Part shown: positions 1-5,328 of the stretch, piece after piece
Position numbering within the stretch: position 1 is the stretch's first letter
Layout of the letters: each line of letters begins with the position of its first letter
Assembly: GCA_045601805.1 (NCBI GenBank)
Contig: JAZSAJ010000016.1
Location: 1-9,430 of the forward strand
DNA length: 9,430 nt
Reading direction: 5' to 3'
Source: SIG607 sp045601805
GTDB taxonomy: Bacteria > Bacillota > Clostridia > Oscillospirales > Acutalibacteraceae
Notes under the pieces: generated by a model
Told to the model about the DNA's origin: nothing
The model's input: the letters and a program-made list of their open reading frames with translations, nothing else
Databases searched by the model: none
Made by a program: the position numbers and the translations under genes

Positions 1-78
1 GCTAATATTAGTTCAAAACTGGGCAGAATGTTATTTGTGTCGATAGGTGATTATTATTTGCACTTTGAAGTCAATTAA
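1..78 (+). CDS. possible 3' end of an unidentified upstream gene
   Basis: Frame 1 is open from the first base to a TAA at 76-78, giving 25 residues that end in DYYLHFEVN. The frame is too short to recognise and could be open by chance. The main support is a terminator-like hairpin about 60 bases downstream (137-174), as expected after the end of a plus-strand gene. Frame 2 closes at 46 and frame 3 closes at once. I see nothing in 79-136. Confidence 0.25.
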   Translation, partial: ANISSKLGRMLFVSIGDYYLHFEVN

Positions 79-136
79 ATAAAAAATTCTTGGTTTTCAG
101 GCACATTTCATTCGTGTCATTAAGTTCGAACTTCCC

Positions 137-174
137 AAAAAGAAAAGTCACACATCGTGTGGCTTTTTCTTTTT
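137..174 (+). terminator. terminator-like hairpin, possibly bidirectional
   Basis: CACAC (149-153) pairs with GTGTG (157-161) around an ATC loop. The stem extends through a T-G wobble, a G-C pair and A-T pairs, with one bulged T at 168, out to AAAAA (137-141) against TTTTT (170-174). The T-rich 3' arm fits rho-independent termination of plus-strand transcription entering from the left. The A-rich 5' arm would also allow weaker termination on the minus strand. It sits just before the palindrome array and may be related to it. Confidence 0.6.
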
Positions 175-179
175 GTGTT

Positions 180-350
180 TGTGTCCGCAGGACACAACAT
201 CGTTTGCGAGTTTACTCGCAACATCATTTGACCTTTAGGTCAACATCATTCTGCTTTAGAGGACACAAAACGATGTGATGCTTCGCATCAACGATGTTGC
301 GACTTTGTCGCAAATACACGCTCACGCGTGGAATGTTGCACTGCGTGCAA
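180..350. repeat. array of distinct short palindromes with a conserved linker
   Basis: Seven clear hairpins plus one decayed one lie end to end. Clear stems: TGTGTCC 180-186/190-196; TTGCGAG 204-210/215-221; TTGACC 228-233/238-243; TGATGC 276-281/285-290; TTGCGAC 297-303/307-313; CACGC 317-321/326-330; TTGCAC 336-341/345-350. A degenerate copy spans about 249-264. Loops are 2-4 bases, several T-rich. Stem sequences differ, but the linkers are nearly constant: ACATCG or ACATCAT in the left half (197-202, 221-227, 243-249) and CGATGT in the right half (271-276, 292-297), so the two halves point in opposite directions. No protein reading is plausible. The function is unknown; roles in RNA processing, termination or as a selfish repeat are all possible. 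Confidence 0.8.
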
Positions 351-364
351 ATTTATGCTATAAT
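336..364 (+). promoter_or_regulatory. putative sigma-A promoter of the TRIC-family gene
   Basis: A perfect TATAAT at 359-364 is preceded by TGC, an extended -10. Exactly 17 bases upstream is TTGCAC (336-341), which matches only the TTG of a -35 box. The predicted transcript starts near 371, only about 14 bases before the ATG at 385, so the leader is hardly more than the ribosome site. The -35 and part of the spacer are the last hairpin of the palindrome array. Confidence 0.6.
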
Positions 365-384
365 ACACATAGGCGGTGGATTAG

Positions 385-1035
385 ATGGTAAGCGAAATTA
401 TATTACTTATTATGGAATGGATTGGAACAATATCTTTTGCTGTTTCCGGTTCGCTTGTCGCAATAAAACACAGTTTAGACCTTTTTGGTGTTATTACTGT
501 TGGTGCCATTACGGCGGTTGGCGGCGGTATTATGCGCGATGCTATGATCGGCAATGTGCCGCCGAAAATATTTTCTAACCCTATTATTTTAGTTATTGCT
601 GTTATTACTTCGGTTATTGTTTTTCTTATTGCATATTTTTATCGCAATAAATTTAAAAAATTAAGTGAAACAATTGACACCGTTAATATATTATTTGATG
701 CGCTTGGTTTAGCGTCGTTTTCTATTACGGGTGTTGAAATGGCTTGTTTGGCGTCCTTTAGGGATAATTTGCTTTTGGTAATAATTATGGGCGTTATTAC
801 AGGTGTTGGTGGCGGTGTATTGCGCGATGTTTTGGTTAATGAAAAACCGTATATTTTAACCAAACATATTTACGCTGTTGTATCGGTTTTAGGTTGCTGT
901 ATTTATTATTTATTAAGTATTCATTTGGGTTACACCGTTTTTGCAACAGTATTTGTAATAATTTTTACTGTAACGGCGCGAATGCTTGCCGCAAAATTAC
1001 GTTGGAAATTACCCAAAATTGAATTTAATGATTAA
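385..1035 (+). CDS. TRIC/UPF0126-family membrane protein (putative cation channel or glycine transporter)
   Basis: This 216-residue, very hydrophobic protein is built as two similar halves. Each half carries the family signature: GGGIMRD at residues 46-52 and GGGVLRD at 142-148, each following a Gly/Thr-rich helix. This is the bacterial TRIC channel architecture, formerly UPF0126 (YadS/YicG type). Family members are trimeric inner-membrane cation (K+) channels, and some have been linked to glycine uptake; substrate cannot be told here. About seven membrane helices are expected. The ATG at 385 is preferred over the in-frame ATG at 412 because AGGCGGTGG (371-379) lies just upstream, whereas 412 has no ribosome site. 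It appears monocistronic, since a strong new promoter follows at 1069. The length is normal for the family. Confidence 0.9.
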   Translation: MVSEIILLIMEWIGTISFAVSGSLVAIKHSLDLFGVITVGAITAVGGGIMRDAMIGNVPPKIFSNPIILVIAVITSVIVFLIAYFYRNKFKKLSETIDTVNILFDALGLASFSITGVEMACLASFRDNLLLVIIMGVITGVGGGVLRDVLVNEKPYILTKHIYAVVSVLGCCIYYLLSIHLGYTVFATVFVIIFTVTARMLAAKLRWKLPKIEFND

Positions 1036-1068
1036 ACTATAACAAAATTTTCACCCCTAAAAATATTA

Positions 1069-1097
1069 TTGAAAAGAAATTCTATGTGTGTTATAAT
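1069..1097 (+). promoter_or_regulatory. sigma-A promoter for rubredoxin and probably the redox operon
   Basis: TTGAAA (1069-1074), a 17-base spacer and TATAAT (1092-1097) preceded by TGT give an almost ideal extended -10 promoter. The transcript should start near 1104, leaving a leader of roughly 48 bases before the rubredoxin ATG. It is probably also the main promoter for the genes from fprA onward, since no other clear promoter is seen before them. Confidence 0.75.
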
Positions 1098-1151
1098 AAA
1101 CGAACAAAAGGTTACACTAATTTTAATCTTATTTTGAAAGGAAAGATAATT

Positions 1152-1310
1152 ATGAAATATGTTTGCGATGTATGCGGTTGGGAATACGACGAAGCAGTTG
1201 GCTACGAAGAAGAGGGTATTGCCCCCGGCACAAAATTTGAAGACTTGCCTGAAGATTTTGTTTGCCCACTTTGCGGTGTTGGCAAAGATGAATTTAGCGA
1301 AGCTGAATAA
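1152..1310 (+). CDS. rubredoxin
   Basis: Rubredoxin is a small one-electron carrier that holds a single iron on four cysteines. The 52-residue protein has the two knuckles CDVCG (Cys5, Cys8) and CPLCG (Cys38, Cys41), plus the typical acidic core with GIAPGT and FEDLPEDFVCP. The length and spacing are classical. The ATG at 1152 is chosen because AAAGGA (1137-1142) lies 9 bases upstream and the rubredoxin fold starts at MKYVCDVCG. An in-frame ATG at 1086 would lie upstream of the predicted transcript start. Its direct neighbour fprA encodes the usual electron acceptor of rubredoxin in anaerobes, so reduced rubredoxin here most likely feeds oxygen or NO reduction. Confidence 0.97.
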   Translation: MKYVCDVCGWEYDEAVGYEEEGIAPGTKFEDLPEDFVCPLCGVGKDEFSEAE

Positions 1311-1316
1311 TTTTTG

Positions 1317-1351
1317 GAGTGCCAACCTTTTTTGTTTGGCACTCTTTCTTT
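1317..1351 (+). terminator. terminator-like hairpin between rubredoxin and fprA
   Basis: GAGTGCCAA (1317-1325) pairs perfectly with TTGGCACTC (1336-1344) around a 10-base loop, followed by TTTCTTT. This is a good intrinsic terminator. No convincing promoter lies in the 20 bases before fprA, so partial read-through, giving more rubredoxin mRNA than fprA mRNA, is the simplest reading. Confidence 0.8.
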
Positions 1352-1372
1352 AAAAAATAAAAGGATTGTATT

Positions 1373-2524
1373 ATGAAAATTACAAACGATATAAAATACA
1401 TTGGCGTAAACGATAAAAAAATTGATTTATTTGAGGGTCAGTTCCCTGTTCCAAACGGAATTTCTTACAACTCTTATGTTATTTTAGATGAAAAAATTGC
1501 CGTTATGGATTCGGTTGATGCGGCCTTTTTAGACGAATGGTTTGAAAACATTGAAAACACAGTAAAAAGTGAGCCCGATTACCTGGTGGTAACACACATG
1601 GAACCCGACCATTCAGCAAATATTTTTAACTTTTTAAATAAATACAAAAACGCTGTGGTTGTTTCTTCGGCTAAGTCATTTGATATGATGAAGGGCTTTT
1701 TTGGTACCGATTTTAGCGACAGAAGAATTGTTGTTGCTGACGGCAGCGAACTTACTTTAGGCAAACACACCCTTACCTTTTACACCGCACCTATGGTGCA
1801 TTGGCCCGAAGTTGTTGTTGCCTATGATTCTTATGATAAGGTACTTTTTTCTGCCGACGGTTTTGGCAAGTTTGGCACACCCGACACCGAAGAAGACTGG
1901 GCTTGTGAAGCAAGGCGTTATTATTTTGGTATTGTTGGAAAATACGGTGCACAGGTGCAAAAACTACTTGGCAAAGTTAGTGGGCTTCAGATTAACACCA
2001 TTTGCCCTTTGCACGGCCCTGTATTAAGCGAAAATTTGGGTTATTACATTAACCTTTACGATATTTGGTCTTCTTACAAAAATGAAGACGAGGGCGTTGT
2101 TATTGCCTATACTTCGGTTTACGGCAACACCAAAAAAGCAGTGCTTAAATTTGCCGAAATATTAAAGGAAAACGGTTGCCAAAAAGTAAAGGTTTTTGAC
2201 CTTGCAAGGTGCGATATGACCGAAGCGGTTGAAGACGCTTTTCGTTATTCAAAAATTGTTTTTGCCACCACAACTTATAACGGCGAAATATTCCCCTATA
2301 TGCGCGAATTTATTAACCAATTAACCGAACGCGGTTTTCAAAACAAAACTGTTGGTTTTATTGAAAACGGCACTTGGGCGCCGGTTGCTGCAAAGGTTAT
2401 GAAAGCAAATTTTGAAAAAAGCAAAAACCTTACTTTTTGTGAAAATACCGTTACAATACATTCAGCTTTAAATGCTGACAGCGAAAATTCGCTTTCACTT
2501 CTTGCAAAGGAACTAATTAAATGA
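1373..2524 (+). CDS. fprA: A-type flavodiiron protein (rubredoxin:oxygen/NO oxidoreductase)
   Basis: This cytoplasmic enzyme reduces O2 to water and/or NO to N2O with electrons usually delivered by rubredoxin. The 383-residue length is typical of class A (no extra C-terminal domain). The N-terminal beta-lactamase-like domain (about 1-240) carries the di-iron ligand set: His75, Glu77 and Asp79 in HMEPDH, His143 in MVHWPE, Asp162 in SADGFG and His214 in CPLHGP, all present. The C-terminal flavodoxin domain (about 241-383) has the FMN phosphate loop TSVYGNT (247-253) and the TYNGEIFPYM segment. A ribosome site AAAAGG lies 8 bases before the ATG. Rubredoxin directly upstream supports the electron route. 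The gene overlaps the following ZIP gene by 4 bases (ATGA). O2 versus NO preference cannot be read from the sequence. Confidence 0.96.
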   Translation: MKITNDIKYIGVNDKKIDLFEGQFPVPNGISYNSYVILDEKIAVMDSVDAAFLDEWFENIENTVKSEPDYLVVTHMEPDHSANIFNFLNKYKNAVVVSSAKSFDMMKGFFGTDFSDRRIVVADGSELTLGKHTLTFYTAPMVHWPEVVVAYDSYDKVLFSADGFGKFGTPDTEEDWACEARRYYFGIVGKYGAQVQKLLGKVSGLQINTICPLHGPVLSENLGYYINLYDIWSSYKNEDEGVVIAYTSVYGNTKKAVLKFAEILKENGCQKVKVFDLARCDMTEAVEDAFRYSKIVFATTTYNGEIFPYMREFINQLTERGFQNKTVGFIENGTWAPVAAKVMKANFEKSKNLTFCENTVTIHSALNADSENSLSLLAKELIK

Positions 2525-3261
2525 AACTTGTACTTTTAACGGCTTTAGGTGTTGGGCTTTCTACCGTATTTGGTTCGCTTATTGGCTTTTTATTTAAAAA
2601 AGCATCTCATAAATTTTCAGATATTATACTTTCGTTTGCCGCAGGTGTAATGCTTGCCGCCGCAATATTTGGCCTTGTTTTGCCTTCGCTTGAATACGGC
2701 GGTAAATACGGCTTAATTGTAACGGTTGCAGGTATTTTTGTGGGTGCTTTGTGTTTAAGCGCAGTGGACAAACTGGTTCCCCATTTACACAAACTTGTTG
2801 GCGTTAACGATGGCGACGGCAAACTTAACAAGGTTTTGCTTTTTGTTTTGGCAATTGCAATACATAACCTGCCCGAAGGCATTGCCGCCGGTGTTGGTTT
2901 TGGTGCTGACGATGTTTCGGGCGCACTTCTTATTGCAGGCGGTATTGCGCTTCAAAATATTCCCGAAGGTATGGTTATTATTGGCCCAATGCTTGCGGCG
3001 GGTGTTTCGCCAAAACGCACCTTTATTTGCGCTGTAATTACCGGTGTTGTTGAGGTTGTTGGTACCTTTTTGGGCTATTTTGCGGCAACCGCTTCTTCGG
3101 TAATTTTGCCCTTTGCTTTGGCTTTTGCGGCAGGCGCTATGTTATATATTATAAGTGACGAAATGATACCCGAAACCCACTCCCACGGTAGCCAACGCGG
3201 TGCAACTTTTTCGCTTTTGGTTGGCTTTTGCGTTATACTAATTAGCGATACTTTGTTATAA
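2521..3261 (+). CDS. ZIP-family divalent metal transporter
   Basis: This 246-residue membrane protein has about eight predicted helices. The metal-site helices are clear: HNLPEG (115-120) in helix 4 and QNIPEG (145-150) in helix 5, followed by Glu178 and the SDEMIPETHSHG stretch (212-223), typical of the prokaryotic ZIP/ZupT group. The family carries Zn2+ and often Fe2+, Mn2+ or other divalent ions into the cytoplasm. The usual His-rich loop between helices 3 and 4 is short, with only a PHLH (87-90) cluster. Its ATG overlaps the fprA stop (ATGA), so translation is coupled. Placement in a rubredoxin/flavodiiron operon suggests iron or manganese supply, but that is inference and the sequence does not fix the metal. 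Confidence 0.92.
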   Translation: MKLVLLTALGVGLSTVFGSLIGFLFKKASHKFSDIILSFAAGVMLAAAIFGLVLPSLEYGGKYGLIVTVAGIFVGALCLSAVDKLVPHLHKLVGVNDGDGKLNKVLLFVLAIAIHNLPEGIAAGVGFGADDVSGALLIAGGIALQNIPEGMVIIGPMLAAGVSPKRTFICAVITGVVEVVGTFLGYFAATASSVILPFALAFAAGAMLYIISDEMIPETHSHGSQRGATFSLLVGFCVILISDTLL

Positions 3262-3271
3262 GGAGAAAATT

Positions 3272-3472
3272 ATGGCTGTAAGATTAAACGAAGACAAAGA
3301 AACCGTTAAAAGAATAAAAGAGGGTCTTAAGGCAAAAGGCGGTTACTGCCCTTGCAGAATTCCCAAAACTGAAGAATACAAATGCATTTGCAAAGAATTT
3401 AAAGAACAGATTGCCGACCCTAATTTTGAGGGGTACTGCCACTGTATGCTTTACTATAAATCCAAAGATTAA
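3272..3472 (+). CDS. ferredoxin-thioredoxin reductase catalytic-subunit-like Fe-S protein
   Basis: This 66-residue protein has six cysteines as three CxC motifs: CPC (26-28), CIC (38-40) and CHC (56-58, in CHCMLYY). This is the signature of the catalytic subunit of ferredoxin:thioredoxin reductase, which uses a 4Fe-4S cluster to pass ferredoxin electrons to a thioredoxin disulfide. By analogy with the cyanobacterial enzyme, Cys26, 38, 40 and 56 would hold the cluster and Cys28 with Cys58 would form the redox disulfide. The outer span equals the cyanobacterial one (32 residues), but the middle pair is shifted: x9/x15 instead of x16/x8. No variable subunit gene is present in the window. AAGGAG (3260-3265) overlaps the ZIP stop. 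Thioredoxin follows after 11 bases and is the obvious partner. Confidence 0.88.
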   Translation: MAVRLNEDKETVKRIKEGLKAKGGYCPCRIPKTEEYKCICKEFKEQIADPNFEGYCHCMLYYKSKD

Positions 3473-3483
3473 GGAGTATTGTT

Positions 3484-3795
3484 ATGGCTGTTATTAAAAT
3501 TACAACCGAAAACTTTAATACTGAAGTTGTAGACAGTAAGAAAACCGTTTTGTTAGATTTTTATGCCGATTGGTGCGGCCCTTGCCGTATGGTTGGCCCA
3601 ATTGTTGAAGAAATTGCGGCTGAACCCCCCGAATACACCGTTGGCAAAATAAATGTTGACGAACAGGGGCTTATTGCCGAAAAATTTGGTATTTCAAGTA
3701 TTCCTGCCCTTTTTGTTGTTAAGGACGGCAAAATTAAAACCAGCGCAATTGGTTTTAGGCAGAAACAGGAAATTCTTGATATGTTAAAGGATTAA
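3484..3795 (+). CDS. trxA: thioredoxin
   Basis: This 103-residue classical thioredoxin reduces protein disulfides in the cytoplasm. The active site is WCGPC (Cys31, Cys34), the buried Asp lies in LLDFYADW, and the cis-proline is Pro74 in SSIPALFVV, where Ala replaces the more usual Thr. The C-terminal KDGK...IGF pattern and the length are normal. AAGGAG sits upstream with a good spacer. Directly after an FTR-like gene and with no NADPH-thioredoxin reductase in view, it is probably reduced by ferredoxin electrons through its neighbour. This pairing is inferred from context and from the known FTR/thioredoxin system. Confidence 0.96.
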   Translation: MAVIKITTENFNTEVVDSKKTVLLDFYADWCGPCRMVGPIVEEIAAEPPEYTVGKINVDEQGLIAEKFGISSIPALFVVKDGKIKTSAIGFRQKQEILDMLKD

Positions 3796-3798
3796 AAA

Positions 3799-4764
3799 AT
3801 GGCAAAGGTAAGTATTATAGTACCTATTTATAATGTGGAAAAATACCTTGAAAGTTGTATTGTTTCGCTTTTAAACCAAACTTATAAAGATATTGAAATT
3901 ATTTTAATAAACGATGGGTCAAGTGACAACTGCCCCACCATTTGCGACAGTTTTAAAGAAAAGGATGCTCGCATTAAAGTTATTCACCAAGAAAACAGCG
4001 GTGTTTCGGTGGCACGAAATGTTGGCATTAAACACGCAACGGGCGAATACCTTTCGTTTGTTGACCCCGATGATATTGTTTATGGGGATTATATTTCGTA
4101 TTTGCTTGGTTTATTAGAGGATAACCCCCAATGCGAAATTGCCGCTTGCGGTCACCTTGTTGTGCGCGGTGAAAAAAAGGTACCAAATTCACTATTTACA
4201 GGTGTTAAGGTGTTAAACCGAAAAGAAGCTTTTTTTGAGGTTTTATACCACGGAATTTTAGACATTAGCCCTTGGGGAAAACTTTATAAAAAAGAAATTT
4301 TTAGTAATATTTCTTTCCCTGTGGGTATTCGTTATGAAGACACTTATGTTTTTGGCGATGTATTAACGGCGGCTAACAATGTGGTTTTCGGCGGTGAGTG
4401 TAAATACGAATACATACAGCACGAAAATTCTTTTGTGGGAAGCGGTTTTTCGCCCGTTCGGCTTAGTTATATTCCTGCCGCAAAGCATTTGTGCGAAATG
4501 GCGCTTATGTGCGACCAAAGTTTAAAAACCGCTTGTATTCGCAGAGAAACACACGCAGTTTTAAGTACCCTTAGGTATATGGAAAACTGCCCAAACGAAT
4601 ACAAAAAAACAAGAAAAGAGTTAAAACGCGAAGTTTTAAAAAATGCAAAACTTTTGCTTTTAGATAAATACACCCCAAAACGCGATAAAATAGCAATTTT
4701 AAGTTTAATGTTTGGGCTTCCCGTTTTCTTTGCTTGTTGGAAAATTTACGGAAAAGTAAGATAA
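3799..4764 (+). CDS. family 2 glycosyltransferase
   Basis: This 321-residue GT-A fold enzyme should transfer a sugar from a nucleotide donor to a surface glycan, lipid or protein acceptor. Residues 1-110 hold the family 2 signature: VSIIVPIYNVEKYL at the start, NDGSSD (38-43), NSGVSVARN (66-74) and the metal-binding DPDD (89-92). The later WGKLYKKEIF (159-168) and YEDTYV (179-184) segments are common in capsule or EPS-type enzymes. A hydrophobic stretch at about 299-314 may tether it to the membrane. Its ribosome site AAAGGA lies inside the end of trxA, three bases separate the genes, and translation is probably coupled. Its role in a redox operon is unclear. Donor and acceptor cannot be assigned. 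A strong terminator follows. Confidence 0.92.
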   Translation: MAKVSIIVPIYNVEKYLESCIVSLLNQTYKDIEIILINDGSSDNCPTICDSFKEKDARIKVIHQENSGVSVARNVGIKHATGEYLSFVDPDDIVYGDYISYLLGLLEDNPQCEIAACGHLVVRGEKKVPNSLFTGVKVLNRKEAFFEVLYHGILDISPWGKLYKKEIFSNISFPVGIRYEDTYVFGDVLTAANNVVFGGECKYEYIQHENSFVGSGFSPVRLSYIPAAKHLCEMALMCDQSLKTACIRRETHAVLSTLRYMENCPNEYKKTRKELKREVLKNAKLLLLDKYTPKRDKIAILSLMFGLPVFFACWKIYGKVR

Positions 4765-4796
4765 GAAAAACCGCAGTTAAAACTGCGGTTTTTCTT
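4763..4796. terminator. bidirectional intrinsic terminator between convergent genes
   Basis: A perfect palindrome has 16-base arms: AAGAAAAACCGCAGTT (4763-4778) against its complement (4781-4796) with a two-base centre; in practice CCGCAG/CTGCGG closes a six-base loop. Read on plus it is a GC stem followed by TTTTTCTT, ending the redox operon. Read on minus it is equally good and ends the gene whose stop is at 4799. It begins within the glycosyltransferase stop codon. Confidence 0.92.
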
Positions 4797-4798
4797 GT

Positions 4799-5212
4799 TT
4801 ATTCGCAACGGTTAAGGCACAAAACGTAGCAAGCGGTTACCGTAATAATCTGAAAGAAGAAAAGAACAAGCAATCCTGTTAAAATTGCACCAACAACACT
4901 GGTTGCGGCAAAGGTTATTGCCAAAAGAACAACCGACAAAATTACTGCGCCAATAATGCTTAAAAGCAAAACAAAAAGTGTTGTGCAATCGCAACATCCG
5001 CCAATACCGCCCTGCCCTTTAACCAAAATTGACGACACAAGGGTTCCAAAAAGATATACTACTGCAACACCAAGCACCACCCACAAGAAAGCAGGGGTTA
5101 AGGTAATTACGGCGGTTATGCGCAAGAAGGCAGTAATAACTCCCAAAATAACGCTTACAACCACCGCCACGGTTGTGCAGTTGTTTCTGCATCTGTTACA
5201 TGAATTTATCAT
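4799..5212 (-). CDS. small four-helix membrane protein with three cysteine clusters
   Basis: I do not recognise a named family. The 137-residue protein has four likely membrane helices, at about 13-36, 40-63, 77-101 and 103-127. Cysteines occur only outside or at the edge of helices, in three groups: CNRCRNNC (5, 8, 12) at the N terminus, CCDC (73, 74, 76) in the loop between helices 2 and 3, and C128, C132, C136 at the C terminus, where NRC recurs. With four helices, all three groups fall on the same membrane face. Metal binding, disulfide formation or acylation is possible but unproven. The start is well supported: GGAGGTG (plus-strand 5221-5227) lies 8 bases upstream. A TATATT (plus 5234-5239) may be its -10, without a clear -35. 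It is transcribed alone, convergent with the glycosyltransferase and divergent from pepD. Confidence 0.82.
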   Translation of the reverse strand: MINSCNRCRNNCTTVAVVVSVILGVITAFLRITAVITLTPAFLWVVLGVAVVYLFGTLVSSILVKGQGGIGGCCDCTTLFVLLLSIIGAVILSVVLLAITFAATSVVGAILTGLLVLFFFQIITVTACYVLCLNRCE

Positions 5213-5266
5213 TTATTTTTCACCTCCATTAACAATATATGCCATCTTTTAAAGAAGGGTTTATCC

Positions 5267-5295
5267 TTGACATAAAAGTCTTTAAATGGTAACAT
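5267..5295 (+). promoter_or_regulatory. sigma-A promoter of pepD
   Basis: A perfect -35 TTGACA (5267-5272), a 17-base spacer and TAACAT (5290-5295) preceded by TGG give a good extended -10 promoter. The transcript should start near 5302, with a leader of about 27 bases. It lies in the 116-base divergent region shared with the minus-strand membrane protein gene. Confidence 0.7.
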
Positions 5296-5328
5296 ATTAA
5301 AGTAATTTTAAATATATAGGGTGAAGAA

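Noticed and set aside
180..350. CRISPR array
   Set aside because: There is no constant direct repeat of 20 or more bases with unique spacers. The constant part is only 6-7 bases and the variable parts are palindromes.
90..578. Open frames at 90-278 and 294-578 as small proteins
   Set aside because: The first runs through the terminator hairpin and the palindrome array; the second overlaps the TRIC gene in another frame. Neither has a ribosome site or protein-like composition.
1086..1151. Upstream in-frame start giving a 74-residue rubredoxin
   Set aside because: The ATG at 1086 lies between the -35 and -10 boxes, upstream of the predicted transcript start. The 52-residue form from 1152 has a good ribosome site and the classical rubredoxin length.
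2607..2882. Minus-strand open frame within the ZIP gene
   Set aside because: It is a shadow of the ZIP coding sequence with no start signal or family resemblance.
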